Shown in pieces: positions 55,147-64,000 of a stretch of 64,000 nt of DNA. The notes under the pieces are model-generated. The model did not search any database. It was not told the origin of the DNA and was given only the letters and a program-made list of their open reading frames with translations. Position 1 is the stretch's first letter. Every line of letters starts with the position of its first letter. The position numbers were made by a program, and so were the translations under genes. Origin of the DNA: Arthrobacter sp. UNC362MFTsu5.1 (GTDB lineage Bacteria; Actinomycetota; Actinomycetes; Actinomycetales; Micrococcaceae); contig NZ_JMLE01000019.1 of the NCBI RefSeq assembly GCF_000685965.1, forward strand, positions 29,551-93,550, given 5' to 3'.

Positions 55147-57855
55147 ATGAGTGACGAAACACCCGAGGTTCCCGCGGACTCCGCCGGACCCGTCGAGCCC
55201 GTCCTGGAGGGCGATGTGCTGGTGGACCGCGTGGAGCAGGTGGATCTGCAGACGGAAATGCAGCGGTCCTACCTGGACTACGCCATGGCCGTTATTGTCG
55301 GCCGCGCGCTGCCGGACGTCCGCGACGGCCTGAAGCCAGTCCACCGCCGCGTTCTCTACGCCATGTTCGACGGCGGCTACCGCCCGGACCGCTCCTTCAA
55401 CAAGTGCGCCCGTGTGGTGGGCGAGGTCATGGGCCAGTACCACCCGCACGGCGACACAGCCATCTACGATGCCCTGGTCCGCCTGATCCAGGACTGGACC
55501 ATGCGCTACCCATTGGCGCTGGGGCAGGGGAACTTCGGTTCGCCGGGAAACGATGGCGCGGCTGCACCGCGGTACACGGAAACGAAGATGGCCCCGCTGG
55601 CCATGGAAATGGTCCGGGACATCGACGAGGAAACCGTCGATTTCCAGGACAACTATGACGGCAAGAACCAGGAACCCACCATCCTGCCGGCCCGGTTCCC
55701 CAACCTGCTGGTCAACGGCTCCTCGGGTATCGCCGTCGGCATGGCCACGAACATTCCGCCGCACAACCTCCGCGAGGTTGCCGACGGCGTGCAGTGGTAC
55801 CTGGCCAACCCGACGGCAAGCCGCGAAGAGCTGCTGGAAGAACTCCTGCTCCGGATTAAGGGACCGGACTTCCCGACCGGCGCCACGATCCTGGGCCACA
55901 AGGGCATCGAGGACGCCTACCGTACGGGCCGCGGCTCCATCACGATGCGCGCCGTGGTGAATGTTGAGGAACTCCAGGGCCGCACCTGCCTGGTGGTCAC
56001 GGAGCTGCCGTACCAGGCCAACCCGGACAACCTGGCCATCAAGATCGCCGAACTCGTCAAGGACGGGAAGATCTCCGGCATCGCCGACCTCCGTGACGAG
56101 ACCTCGGGCCGCACCGGGCAGCGGCTGGTGATCGTGCTCAAGCGTGATGCCGTGGCCAAGGTAGTGCTGAACAACCTCTACAAGCACACCCAGCTGCAGG
56201 ACAACTTCGCCGCCAACATGCTGGCGATTGTGGACGGCGTCCCGCGGACGTTGAGCCTCGATGCCTTCATCCGGCACTGGGTCGCCCACCAGATGGACGT
56301 CATCGCCCGCCGGACCCGGTACCGCCTGCGCAAGGCCGAGGAAGAAGCGCACATCCTGCGCGCCCTCCTCAAGGCCCTGGACATGCTGGACGAGGTCATT
56401 GCCTTGATCCGTGCGTCCAACACCACCGAAGCTGCCAGGGACGGCCTGATGCAGTTGCTGGACATCGATGAGCTGCAGGCACGGGCCATCCTGGACATGC
56501 AGCTCCGAAGGCTGGCAGCACTGGAACGCCAGAAGATCCAGGACCGCCACGCCGAACTCGAAGCCCTGATCGCAGAGTACAACTCGATCCTGGCCTCCGA
56601 GGAGCGGCAGCGGGAGATCATCAGCACCGAACTTTCCGAGATCGTGGCCAAGCACGGGGATGACCGCCGCACGAAGATCCTGATGGGCTTCGACGGTGAC
56701 ATGTCCATGGAGGACCTGATCCCCGAAGAGGAAATGGTGGTCACCATCACGCGCGGCGGCTACGTCAAGCGCACCCGCAGTGACAACTACCGCTCACAGC
56801 AGCGCGGCGGCAAGGGGATCAAGGGTGCCCAGCTGCGTGGGGACGACGTCGTGGAGCATTTCTTCGTCACCACGACGCACCACTGGCTGCTGTTCTTCAC
56901 CAACCTGGGGCGCGTCTACCGGGCCAAGGCCTACGAACTCGTGGAAGCGGGGCGTGACGCCAAGGGCCAGCATGTGGCCAACCTGCTGGCCTTCCAGCCG
57001 GATGAGCACATTGCCCAGGTCCTGGATCTCCGGGACTACCAGCACGCTCCTTACCTGGTGCTGGCCACCAAGCGGGGCCTCGTCAAGAAGACCCGCCTGG
57101 AGGACTACGACACCAACCGCTCCGCCGGCGTGATCGCCATCAACCTGCGCGACGGCGATGAACTCGTCTCCGCCCAGCTGGTTTCGGAAACTGACGACCT
57201 CATGCTGGTTTCACGAATGGGCCAGTCCATCCGCTTCACGGCCACGGACGATGCACTGCGGCCCATGGGCCGTGCCACGTCAGGCGTGACCGGCATGAAG
57301 TTCCGCGAGGATGATGAACTGCTGGCCGCTGACGTCGTCAAGGACGGCTCGTTCGTCTTCATCGTCACCGAGGGCGGCTACGCCAAGCGGACCGCGGTGG
57401 AGGAATACCGCCTCCAGGGCCGCGGCGGGCTCGGCATCAAGGTTGGAAAATACCAGGAAGAGCGGGGCCACCTCGTAGGTGCCCTCATCGTCCAGGAAGA
57501 GGACGAAGTCCTCGTGGTTATGGAAGGCGGAAAGGTGGTCCGTTCCTCGGTGGCCGGAGTGCCTGCCAAGGGCCGCGACACCATGGGCGTCATCTTCGCG
57601 AAGCCGGACAAGAACGACCGCATCATCGAGGTGGCGCGGAACAGTGAACGCGGCCTGGAGGGCGAGGAGGCGGAAGCCACCGACCCGGAAAACCCGGCTG
57701 AAAGCCCGGCAGCCGCCGGGGATGACGTAACGTTGGCTGAAGGTGCCGGATCACATGATGGGTCCGCAGAGGCAGATTCAGCACCGGCCGTGGAATCCGA
57801 CGAGTCATCGGACGACGCTGAGCTGGACGAAGAAAATACCGGAGGTAACGAGTGA
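55147..57855 (+). CDS. gyrA: DNA gyrase subunit A
   Basis: A 902-residue subunit. The catalytic tyrosine is Tyr143 in [11 protein letters not shown]. The quinolone-contact region reads [15 protein letters not shown], with Thr104 at the position of E. coli Ser83 and Asp108 at that of Asp87. The C-terminal beta-pinwheel repeats include the GyrA box-like [10 protein letters not shown]. The final 70 residues are a highly acidic tail. It cuts and religates DNA. Its stop overlaps the DUF3566 GTG start as GTGA. Confidence 0.96.
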   Translation: MSDETPEVPADSAGPVEPVLEGDVLVDRVEQVDLQTEMQRSYLDYAMAVIVGRALPDVRDGLKPVHRRVLYAMFDGGYRPDRSFNKCARVVGEVMGQYHPHGDTAIYDALVRLIQDWTMRYPLALGQGNFGSPGNDGAAAPRYTETKMAPLAMEMVRDIDEETVDFQDNYDGKNQEPTILPARFPNLLVNGSSGIAVGMATNIPPHNLREVADGVQWYLANPTASREELLEELLLRIKGPDFPTGATILGHKGIEDAYRTGRGSITMRAVVNVEELQGRTCLVVTELPYQANPDNLAIKIAELVKDGKISGIADLRDETSGRTGQRLVIVLKRDAVAKVVLNNLYKHTQLQDNFAANMLAIVDGVPRTLSLDAFIRHWVAHQMDVIARRTRYRLRKAEEEAHILRALLKALDMLDEVIALIRASNTTEAARDGLMQLLDIDELQARAILDMQLRRLAALERQKIQDRHAELEALIAEYNSILASEERQREIISTELSEIVAKHGDDRRTKILMGFDGDMSMEDLIPEEEMVVTITRGGYVKRTRSDNYRSQQRGGKGIKGAQLRGDDVVEHFFVTTTHHWLLFFTNLGRVYRAKAYELVEAGRDAKGQHVANLLAFQPDEHIAQVLDLRDYQHAPYLVLATKRGLVKKTRLEDYDTNRSAGVIAINLRDGDELVSAQLVSETDDLMLVSRMGQSIRFTATDDALRPMGRATSGVTGMKFREDDELLAADVVKDGSFVFIVTEGGYAKRTAVEEYRLQGRGGLGIKVGKYQEERGHLVGALIVQEEDEVLVVMEGGKVVRSSVAGVPAKGRDTMGVIFAKPDKNDRIIEVARNSERGLEGEEAEATDPENPAESPAAAGDDVTLAEGAGSHDGSAEADSAPAVESDESSDDAELDEENTGGNE

Positions 57856-58508
57856 GTAATTCCGACTCATATCCCAAGCCGAACAGCAACACTCCCGGCG
57901 GGATCAGGCAGCCGGCGTCCGCTCCGCGCGTGAACGCCCCCGTACGTCCCCAGCAGCGGCCGTCGACGCCGGGTGCTCCGGCGCAGCGCCCGGTGGTCCC
58001 CGGCCAGCGTCCGGCACAGGGGCAGCGCCCCGGTGTTCCGGGCCAGGCCCCCCAGGGCCAGCGGCCCGGCGTGCCCGGTCAGCGACCCGGCCAGGGCTCC
58101 GCTCAGGGTGCCCCCGGCCTGGTCAAACCGGCCCCGAAGGCCAAGGTCCGCCGTGCGCGCCTCCTCGTCAGCAAGGTGGACCCCTGGTCCGTGCTGAAGA
58201 TGGCCTTCCTGCTGTCCGTAGCCCTGGGCATCGTGACAGTCGTTGCGGCCATCGTCCTGTGGACCGTGCTGGACCTGACGGGCATCTTCGACCAGGTGGA
58301 CAGCCTGCTCGGAACGCTGGCCGGATCCGAAGGCGGCGGGTTCGAACTGAAGAAGGTTGCCTCGCTGGGCCAGGTCGCTTCCTTCGCGGTCATCATCGCC
58401 GTGGTGAACGTGGTCCTGCTGACCGCACTGTCGATGCTCTCAGCCGTGCTGTACAACATTTCCGCCACCCTCGTGGGTGGCATCGGCGTGACCCTCACGG
58501 ACGATTAG
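57852..58508 (+). CDS. DUF3566 membrane protein
   Basis: A 218-residue protein. The first 95 residues are Pro/Gln/Arg-rich with repeated [13 protein letters not shown] units. The DUF3566 domain then has two transmembrane segments, around [20 protein letters not shown] and [19 protein letters not shown], and ends with [10 protein letters not shown]. It occupies the place of Mycobacterium tuberculosis Rv0007 after gyrA. Its role is unknown. It is coupled to gyrA by a GTGA overlap. Confidence 0.9.
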   Translation: MSNSDSYPKPNSNTPGGIRQPASAPRVNAPVRPQQRPSTPGAPAQRPVVPGQRPAQGQRPGVPGQAPQGQRPGVPGQRPGQGSAQGAPGLVKPAPKAKVRRARLLVSKVDPWSVLKMAFLLSVALGIVTVVAAIVLWTVLDLTGIFDQVDSLLGTLAGSEGGGFELKKVASLGQVASFAVIIAVVNVVLLTALSMLSAVLYNISATLVGGIGVTLTDD

Positions 58509-58606
58509 TCCGCGGATTTTCACCGGAAATCCACCGGTGAAATGCCTCGATTTGAGATCGGGCCGGGATGTGCTGTAAAGTCATGTCTCGGCCCGATGAG
58601 GCATCG

Positions 58607-58680
58607 GGGCGTATAGCTCAGGCGGTTAGAGCGCTTCGCTGATAACGAAGAGGTCCCAGGTTCAAGTCCTGGTACGCCCA
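58607..58680 (+). tRNA. tRNA-Ile(GAT)
   Basis: 74 nt. Acceptor GGGCGTA pairs with TACGCCC, the D-loop contains AGCTCAGG, the anticodon stem-loop is TTCGCTGATAACGAA with GAT at 58641-58643, and the T-arm is CCAGGTTCAAGTCCTGG. No CCA is encoded. The position after DUF3566 is conserved in actinobacteria. Confidence 0.97.
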
Positions 58681-58739
58681 CGGAACCTGCACAGGTTTTG
58701 AAAATGGTTCGGGTAAAACCGAACCGGAACGGGGTGCAT

Positions 58740-58856
58740 GTGAAGAAGTTGCTGGTTGTTGCAGTAGCTATCGCAGGCGCGCTGCTCTTCAAGAAAGTGC
58801 AGGAATCCGAAGCCCGGAAAACGGTCTGGAGCGATTCGACTGACACAGTCGAATAG
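58740..58856 (+). CDS. DLW-39 family small protein
   Basis: A 38-residue protein starting (GTG) MKKLLVVAVAIAGALLFKKV with one transmembrane-like segment and ending VWSDSTDTVE, similar to the DLW-39 pattern of a single helix followed by ESE..K..W..STD. This family is known from between tRNA-Ile and tRNA-Ala near gyrA in actinobacteria. Its function is unknown. It is shorter than usual ORF cut-offs. Confidence 0.85.
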   Translation: MKKLLVVAVAIAGALLFKKVQESEARKTVWSDSTDTVE

Positions 58857-58927
58857 TCCGGATCCTGGTGCGGACGCTGGTCAGAAGCGTTCCGGAACTA
58901 GGGTATGATTGACGGGTTGCTTCTTAT

Positions 58928-59003
58928 GGGGGCATGGCGCAATTGGTAGCGCACCTGCTTTGCAAGCAGGGGGTTCGGGGTTCGAGTCCCCGTGCCTCCA
59001 CCA
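58928..59003 (+). tRNA. tRNA-Ala(TGC)
   Basis: 73 nt plus encoded CCA. The acceptor GGGGGCA pairs with TGCCTCC (one G-T), the anticodon arm is CCTGCTTTGCAAGCAGG with TGC at 58961-58963, and the T-arm is CGGGGTTCGAGTCCCCG. A terminator follows. Confidence 0.97.
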
Positions 59004-59007
59004 TAAG

Positions 59008-59046
59008 AAAGGCCCCGGAATGCGGAAACGCAGTCCGGGGCCTTTT
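59008..59046 (+). terminator. Terminator after tRNA-Ala
   Basis: AAAGGCCCCGGA pairs with TCCGGGGCCTTT across a 14-nt loop and ends in TTTTG, a strong rho-independent terminator directly behind the tRNA. Confidence 0.92.
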
Positions 59047-59052
59047 GCTTTG

Positions 59053-59132
59053 CCCGCCAGGCAGTCCGGCAGTCCGGCACCCGCCAGGCAGTCAGGCAGT
59101 CCGGCAGTCCGGCAGCCCGCCAGGCAGTCAGG
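59053..59132. repeat. Tandem repeat of a GGCAGTCCG-type unit
   Basis: The stretch alternates GGCAGTCCG and CGCCAGGCAGTC units, with about four copies of GGCAGTCCG arranged in two longer blocks. It lies between the tRNA-Ala terminator and the DMT transporter and shares its core with the repeat before recF. Confidence 0.75.
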
Positions 59133-59175
59133 CGCCGTCCCGGCCCCTCATGTCCCGGCCACTAGTGTTGGAACG

Positions 59176-60090
59176 GTGAACTTCTTCCTCGCCGCTTTAG
59201 GGGTCCTGGGTGTGGCCTCTTCCGGTCCCCTCATTGCCGCTACGCTGGGCGCCACCTCTGTCAGCGCCCTGGCCATCGCCTTCTGGCGCAACGCCATTGG
59301 AGCCGCTGTCATGGCCTCGCCGGTCCTGGTGACCAATCCACGGCAGTTCGGCCGGGTGACGCCCCGCGAGTTCCGCTGGGCGGTCCTGGCCGCCGTCGCC
59401 CTGGCACTGCACTTCGCCTGCTTCATCACATCCCTCCAGCTCACCTCGGTAGCGGCGGCTACAGCGCTTGTCTGCCTCCAGTCGGGCTGGATCGCGGTCT
59501 TCCAGCTGTTCCGGGGCGTACGGCACCGCTGGCAGGTTCTGGTGGGCCTGGGAATGGCCTTCGGCGGCGTCGTGGCCATCACCGGCTTCGACATGGGCAC
59601 CTCCCCGGACGCCTTGCTGGGAGACCTCCTGGCGGTGGCGGGCGGCGCCCTGGCGGGCCTCTACACCCTCGCGGGCGGCAAGGCTCGGGAGACCATGGGC
59701 ACCGGCACCTACACAACGCTTTGCTACGGCATGTGCGCGGCCGTGGTGGCGCTCCTTGCCTTGATCTCCCGGCAGCCGCTGGTGGGCTTCGAGGCAGCCG
59801 GCTGGCTGGGAATCGTAGCCATCACCGTGTGCGCGCAGCTGGTGGGGCACACGGCGTTCAACCATTTGCTGGCCACCATGAGCCCGCTGCTGGTGTCCAT
59901 GATCATCCTGCTGGAGATTCCCGGTGCCGCGCTGCTGGCGGCTGTGTTCCTGGATGAGAGCCTGCCGGGCGGCACCTACGCCGGCCTGGCGCTGATCCTG
60001 GTCGGGCTCGCCGTCGTGGTGGCAGGCCAGCGGCGCAGAAGGCCGGAACGGCCCGGCGAGGCCCGGGTGGCGGAGCTGGGCACGGACTGA
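59176..60090 (+). CDS. DMT/EamA-type transporter
   Basis: A 304-residue protein with about ten transmembrane segments in two EamA-like halves; AFWRNAIGAAVMASP in the first half and NHLLATMSPLLVSMIILLE in the second are typical of EamA transporters. Family members export amino acids, nucleotide-sugars or other small metabolites. GTG at 59176 was chosen because the first membrane helix (FFLAALGVLGV) begins there; the long upstream ORF runs through the tRNA and terminator and is not real. The ribosome binding site is weak. Confidence 0.87.
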   Translation: MNFFLAALGVLGVASSGPLIAATLGATSVSALAIAFWRNAIGAAVMASPVLVTNPRQFGRVTPREFRWAVLAAVALALHFACFITSLQLTSVAAATALVCLQSGWIAVFQLFRGVRHRWQVLVGLGMAFGGVVAITGFDMGTSPDALLGDLLAVAGGALAGLYTLAGGKARETMGTGTYTTLCYGMCAAVVALLALISRQPLVGFEAAGWLGIVAITVCAQLVGHTAFNHLLATMSPLLVSMIILLEIPGAALLAAVFLDESLPGGTYAGLALILVGLAVVVAGQRRRRPERPGEARVAELGTD

Positions 60091-60114
60091 GGCCCGGAAA
60101 GGGCCGGGCCGACG

Positions 60115-60996
60115 CTACTGGCCGCCGCGGCGCACCGGCTGGGCGGAGCTGACCGTGTGGATGGCGCGCAGGAGTTTGGCCGGGAAGTAGACGGAGAAGA
60201 ACACCACCATCGGTGCCTTGAGGGCCATCTTTTTGACGTTGTGGGCCTTGTACGTCCGGTCGAACCTGGTGACGTAGTACCGGTAGTCGCGAGGAGAATC
60301 CTCGAGGCGGCGGGCGGACATACCGGAGACCATCTGGGGCCAGTACTGGATACGCAGGTCATGGTCGGCCAGGTGCAGGGACAGGTCGATGTCCTCGTGC
60401 ATCTCGTCCTTCTCATCCCGGCAGGTTTCTCCGCGGATGGTTTCCCAAGCCGAGCGGCGCAGCGCCATGTTCGAGCCAAAGAGGAAGTGGTACTGGTGTT
60501 TGGCCAGCTTGAGCATCAGCTGGCGCATCTTGTCATCGGCCTTCAGGCCGAAGCGGCGCATCGGCATGTCGTAGTACACCACCGGACCGGTGGCTGCCTG
60601 GACGGAAGGATCAAGGAAGGCTTTCTGGACCTGTTCCACCCAGTCCGGTTCCACCACGGAGTCCGCGTCGATCCGGCCCAGTATGTCGCCGGTGGCGTGG
60701 TTGAGGCCGAAGTTACGGGTGGGAATGAGGCCCTGGGACCTGTCCTGGGTGAGCAGGATGATGGGGCTCTCAGGGTATTCCTGCTGCATCTGGCTGACGA
60801 TGTCGGCCGTGCGGTCCTTGGACATGTTGTCCACAACAATGATCTCCGTGGCCGGCACCGACTGGTAGATGGCCGCAATAAGGCACTGCCTGATGACGCT
60901 GGCCTCGTTATATGCCGGTATGACGATGGATACGCCCGGCATAAGCGCAGCGTCGTGCGAGGCATCCTCGGCGGATCTATCGGGTGACATCACCAC
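60115..60996 (-). CDS. Family 2 glycosyltransferase
   Basis: A 293-residue GT-A-type protein. The N-terminal nucleotide-binding strand SIVIPAYNEASVIRQCL, the DADS (DxD-type) metal site in ILGRIDADSVVEPDW and the later basic C-terminus match GT2 enzymes. It has no convincing transmembrane segment, so it may act on a lipid-linked or cytoplasmic acceptor. GTG at 60996 was taken; the ATG at 60990 is equally possible. It is convergent with the DMT gene. Confidence 0.85.
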   Translation of the reverse strand: MVMSPDRSAEDASHDAALMPGVSIVIPAYNEASVIRQCLIAAIYQSVPATEIIVVDNMSKDRTADIVSQMQQEYPESPIILLTQDRSQGLIPTRNFGLNHATGDILGRIDADSVVEPDWVEQVQKAFLDPSVQAATGPVVYYDMPMRRFGLKADDKMRQLMLKLAKHQYHFLFGSNMALRRSAWETIRGETCRDEKDEMHEDIDLSLHLADHDLRIQYWPQMVSGMSARRLEDSPRDYRYYVTRFDRTYKAHNVKKMALKAPMVVFFSVYFPAKLLRAIHTVSSAQPVRRGGQ

Positions 60997-61050
60997 AAAT
61001 TTAGCACCCTTAGGCGTCCCAGCCCGGGACGGCGGGTGAAGGTACGGGAA

Positions 61051-61097
61051 ACAACGGAGGAGCCCCGCACATTTTGCGTGCGGGGCTCCTCCGTTGT
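61051..61097. terminator. Long bidirectional terminator
   Basis: A perfect 20-bp inverted repeat with arms 61051-61070 and 61078-61097, starting ACAACGGAGGAGCCCC, encloses loop ATTTTGC. It sits 25 bp after the stop of the minus-strand gene at 61122, before the GT2 promoter region. Confidence 0.9.
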
Positions 61098-61121
61098 TGT
61101 ACCGGCCGGCGCGGCCGGGCT

Positions 61122-62057
61122 TTACGTGTCGGTGGGCTTTGCGGCACCGTTGTTCATGCTGGACGCGATGTTCTTCACGGCAGTCTTGGCGTCCGTGGCA
61201 ACGGCGGCTGCCTGGTCCTTGGCGTCCTCGGCCGCTTCATCAGCCTTCGCAGCGGCGTCGCCGGATGCTGCAGCAACAGAGTCAGCTGCGTCAACAGCCT
61301 TCTCACCGGCGGTGGCGGCCGTGGCACTCACGTCGTTGACGGTTGTGGCCGGAACGGGCGCGGGCGTCACAGGAGCAGGTGTCTTCCAGGGATCCTCCAC
61401 GGGCTTGGAAGCCTTCCACGCGGCCACACCGGCGGCGACGGCTGCGGCGATGACGCCGAAAATCAACAGTCCGCGGTGCTTGGGCTTCTGCGGCTTGGCC
61501 ACCTCACCGGTAACAACGCGCGTGGCCTCCGCGGCAGCAGCCTTGAGTTGGTGGCCTGCGGCCTGGGCCTGATCCTGAATGGAGTGCACAACGCCGGAGT
61601 CCGCAAGCCTCTGGGCTACGGCATCCACATGGGAGGGAGCGCTTTCCAGCGTGCGGTGTACGGCCTCCGAAGCGTGGCCGATCTGGTCCGAGAGCCGCGG
61701 AAGGTATTCAACTACGACGCGGTCGCGGGCATTCAGGATCACCGGGGCGGCCTTGTCCAGCGCCTCGTGCAGACGCGGGGTGGCGCCGTCTACGGCATCG
61801 TGGATCTTCGGCGCAAGGTGCGCGAGACCGTCCTGGATGCGCGGCGTCACGGTGGCAACGCCGTCGGCCAGGTTGTGGGCTGCCGATTTGAGCCCCTCCT
61901 GGATCTTCGGGGAAGCGGTGTCAATACCGTGCTGCAGGCGGGGAACCGCCCAGTCGACGGCTGCTTCAACGCGGGGGGCTGCCCAATCCTTGGCGTTCTC
62001 TACCGCGCTGCTGACTGACTGCTCCAGGTCACGGGCAATACGATCCGATTTCTTCAC
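61122..62057 (-). CDS. Ala-rich repeat protein with one membrane segment
   Basis: A 311-residue protein I cannot assign to a named enzyme family. Residues 30-110 contain degenerate repeats of 10-22 residues around P-R/K-I/V/L, such as APRVEAAVDWAVPRLQHGI and TPRIQDGLAHLAPKIHDAV, predicted as amphipathic helices and reminiscent of apolipoprotein-like or YtxH-type proteins. A hydrophobic helix (LLIFGVIAAAVAAGVAAW) lies near 200, then a Pro-rich linker and a Glu/Ala/Asp/Lys helical tail. It may be a membrane-associated stress or envelope protein. It has its own terminator and is divergent from ppiA. Confidence 0.75.
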   Translation of the reverse strand: MKKSDRIARDLEQSVSSAVENAKDWAAPRVEAAVDWAVPRLQHGIDTASPKIQEGLKSAAHNLADGVATVTPRIQDGLAHLAPKIHDAVDGATPRLHEALDKAAPVILNARDRVVVEYLPRLSDQIGHASEAVHRTLESAPSHVDAVAQRLADSGVVHSIQDQAQAAGHQLKAAAAEATRVVTGEVAKPQKPKHRGLLIFGVIAAAVAAGVAAWKASKPVEDPWKTPAPVTPAPVPATTVNDVSATAATAGEKAVDAADSVAAASGDAAAKADEAAEDAKDQAAAVATDAKTAVKNIASSMNNGAAKPTDT

Positions 62058-62211
62058 AACTACCTCCCGATTAATGTGACGGTTCTGTTGTTAGCCTACG
62101 TGGATTGCCCCGCACCGGCTATTCATCAGGGCCATTTCCAGCCGATTTCACCTAGCGCGGAACTGCCCGGCAGGCCTGATGTGCAATAGCCCGACGTGGA
62201 ACAATGGGCCT

Positions 62212-62757
62212 ATGACTGCCATCGCAACTGCAAAAGCAACCATCCACACCAGCCTCGGCGACATCGTCGTCAACCTCTTCGGCAACCACGCGCCCAAGAC
62301 GGTCAAGAACTTCGTCGGCCTGGCCACGGGCGAGCAGGCTTGGACCCACCCGGAAACCGGTGAGGACAAGACCGGCACCCCCCTGTACAACGGCACCATC
62401 TTCCACCGCATCATCAAGGACTTCATGATCCAGGCCGGCGATCCCCTCGGCCGCGGCGTGGGCGGACCGGGCTACAAGTTCGACGACGAAATCCACCCCG
62501 AGCTGACCTTCAACCAGCCCTACAAGCTGGCCATGGCCAACGCCGGCATCCAGATGGGCAAGGGCACCAACGGCTCGCAGTTCTTCATCACCACCATCCC
62601 CACCGACTGGCTGCAGGGCAAGCACAGCATCTTCGGCGAAGTTGCCGATGAGGAGTCCAAGAAGGTCGTTGACGCCATCGAAGGTGTCCGCACCGGCATG
62701 GGCGACCGCCCGGTCGAAGATGTCGTTATCAACAGCATCGACGTCGAGCAGCTCTAA
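62212..62757 (+). CDS. ppiA: Peptidyl-prolyl cis-trans isomerase (cyclophilin type)
   Basis: A 181-residue cyclophilin. Motifs include VVNLFGNHAPKTVKNFVGLA, FHRIIKDFMIQAGDP and QFFITTIPT, which hold the catalytic arginine and the peptide-binding residues. There is no signal peptide, so it is cytoplasmic. It speeds proline isomerisation during folding. The ATG at 62212 starts the conserved fold. The position near the gyrA end of the origin block is as in other actinobacteria. Confidence 0.95.
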   Translation: MTAIATAKATIHTSLGDIVVNLFGNHAPKTVKNFVGLATGEQAWTHPETGEDKTGTPLYNGTIFHRIIKDFMIQAGDPLGRGVGGPGYKFDDEIHPELTFNQPYKLAMANAGIQMGKGTNGSQFFITTIPTDWLQGKHSIFGEVADEESKKVVDAIEGVRTGMGDRPVEDVVINSIDVEQL

Positions 62758-62763
62758 CACCCC

Positions 62764-63645
62764 ATGAGTTACGGAATTCCGGCGGCCGAGCCGTCCGCGC
62801 AGATTCCGGTGTGCCCCAGGCACCCGGACAGGCCTTCCTATGTCCGGTGCCAGCGCTGCGGGCGCCCGGCATGCCCGGAATGCCAGCGGGCGGCCGCCGT
62901 CGGATTCCAATGCATTGACTGCGTCAACGAAACAAAACGTACGACGCCGGCAGCCAGGACCGTTTACGGCGGAACCGCTGTTGCCGGCCGGCCCCTGGTG
63001 ACGTTCGGGATCATCGCGGCCTGCGCGCTGGTTTTTGTACTGCAGTGGATAGTCCCCAACGACGGGATTTACCAGAACTTCGCTTTCGCCACGGTCTACG
63101 CCACCCCCGAGTACGGGGTCTTCGAACCGTGGCGCATGCTGACCTCGGCGTTCCTCCACTCCCAAGGCTTCATCCTGCACATCGTGCTGAACATGTACAT
63201 GCTGTGGATGTTCGGCCAGGCGCTGGAACCCCTCCTCGGGCGCATCCGCTTCCTGGCGCTCTACTTGCTGTCCGCCGTCGGCGGATCGGTCGGCTATCTC
63301 CTTCTGACGCCGACCTACACTCCGGGCCAGCCCCTCGCCGGAGTCGTGGGCGCCTCCGGCGCAATCTTTGGACTCTTCGGCGCCATGCTGGTGGTCCAGC
63401 GTCACCGCGGCGGTGACACAAAGCAACTGTGGGTACTGATCGCCATCAACGGCGTCATCGGCTTCATCGTCCCGCAGATTGCCTGGCAGGCCCACCTGGG
63501 CGGTTTGGTGACGGGCGCTGCCTGCGCCGCAGCCATCGCCTACGTTCCCCGTGGCCCGCAGCGCTGGCTCTGGCAGTCGGCCGGCCTGGTGCTGGTGCTG
63601 GCTTTGCTCGCCGGCGCCACCTGGCTGCGAATGGCCGGCGCCTAA
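62764..63645 (+). CDS. Rhomboid-family intramembrane serine protease
   Basis: A 293-residue protein. The N-terminus holds a B-box-like zinc-binding cluster (CPRHPDRPSYVRCQRCGRPACPECQ). Six transmembrane helices follow, with the catalytic serine in GASGAIFG (near residue 198), the catalytic histidine in AHLGG (near 245) and an LHIVLNMYMLWMFG helix. It cleaves substrates within the membrane; the zinc cluster may recruit them. It lies 6 nt after ppiA, so the pair is probably one operon. Confidence 0.92.
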   Translation: MSYGIPAAEPSAQIPVCPRHPDRPSYVRCQRCGRPACPECQRAAAVGFQCIDCVNETKRTTPAARTVYGGTAVAGRPLVTFGIIAACALVFVLQWIVPNDGIYQNFAFATVYATPEYGVFEPWRMLTSAFLHSQGFILHIVLNMYMLWMFGQALEPLLGRIRFLALYLLSAVGGSVGYLLLTPTYTPGQPLAGVVGASGAIFGLFGAMLVVQRHRGGDTKQLWVLIAINGVIGFIVPQIAWQAHLGGLVTGAACAAAIAYVPRGPQRWLWQSAGLVLVLALLAGATWLRMAGA

Positions 63646-64000
63646 ACACGCCCCGCCTTCATACCCTCCTCCCCTCAGCACCCCAGCACGCCTGCCTCCG
63701 CGGCGCCTGCGCTCTCTCTGTCGCAGCCCGCGGTACTTCAGGCTGTGACGTGGTGTTGCGGGCGCTCCCCGCGGGGACCCTACCTGCCAATATCTGCACC
63801 CCGCCTGAGGGCACCGTAACCACCTCGTGCGCCGGCACCCTCGCCCTCTCCAAGAGTTTTCCACAGAGGTTATCCACACTGTTGGTAACTTACATGCTTG
63901 TAGTTCATCCCCCTTCCCCGGTGATGCCCTTGCCAGCTGGCGATTATCGACAGGGGTGGTCCACGTTGTCCACAACTGTGGATAACGTGGACCGGCGGGG
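63646..64000. other. Downstream intergenic region with DnaA boxes
   Basis: No gene is seen in the final 355 bp. TTATCCACA occurs at 63870-63878, and an inverted pair TTGTCCACA (63966-63974) and TGTGGATAA (63977-63985) lies at the window end; a weaker TTTCCACAG is at about 63859-63866. In relatives crgA usually follows, so the region may be its upstream sequence. Confidence 0.6.

Noticed and set aside
55042..56655. Minus-strand ORF of 537 codons inside gyrA
   Set aside because: Antisense shadow crossing the gyrB-gyrA junction.
62152..63975. Minus-strand ORF of 607 codons over ppiA and the rhomboid gene
   Set aside because: Crosses two good genes on the other strand and shows no domain.

Overview
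The window is the replication-origin neighbourhood of a high-GC Gram-positive chromosome. Gene content, gene order, codon use and protein similarity by eye fit Micrococcaceae, most likely Arthrobacter or Pseudarthrobacter. The diagnostic block runs from about 26 to 64 kb: pcnA, NUDIX hydrolase, murJ, a pseudokinase-like gene, trxB, trxA, a gap, then parB, parA, rsmG, jag, yidC, yidD, rnpA and rpmH on the minus strand. The plus-strand arm follows: dnaA, oriC, dnaN, gnd, recF, DUF721, gyrB, gyrA, DUF3566, tRNA-Ile, DLW-39, tRNA-Ala, ppiA and a rhomboid protease. This is the conserved actinobacterial origin block. Minus-strand genes lead away from oriC on one side and plus-strand genes on the other.

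The first 26 kb is accessory metabolism, transport and regulation: an ABC-2 exporter; a PAP2/diacylglycerol-kinase fusion; a DeoR regulator with an MFS carrier; a lactate module (FAD/Fe-S dehydrogenase, LctP permease, divergent GntR regulator with candidate operators); an ABC-F protein; a secreted metalloprotease with SLH repeats; a lipoprotein penicillin-binding protein; a NarL-type two-component system divergent from a MacB-like ABC exporter; an HxlR regulator with an NmrA-like reductase; a phytoene-desaturase-like oxidoreductase; and a GT87-type membrane glycosyltransferase. About 1 kb (25.1-26.1 kb) carries no normal gene. It holds a perfect terminator, two mini-ORFs with perfect Shine-Dalgarno sequences, and a strongly structured segment that may be a non-coding RNA.

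The most unusual part is 34.3-40.6 kb, between trxA and parB. It is over 6 kb without a convincing gene, is less GC-rich than its surroundings, and holds seven parS sites plus one degenerate copy. One perfect site lies inside the terminator-like palindrome at the end of parB. A further parS lies in the 5' part of parA and a degenerate one in the 3' end of rnpA. Near its centre (37.97-38.36 kb) the gap also has two groups of DnaA boxes flanking an AT-rich stretch and a parS. This resembles a second origin-like or DnaA-titrating locus about 10 kb from the expected oriC. In mycobacteria cwlM lies between trxA and parB; no such gene is seen here.

Functionally, ParA, ParB and the parS cluster would organise and segregate the newly copied origin. 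DnaA, DnaN, RecF and GyrBA initiate and support replication. RnpA, L34, YidD, YidC, Jag and RsmG form the usual translation and membrane-insertion operon. MurJ and the pseudokinase-like partner serve cell-wall precursor export.
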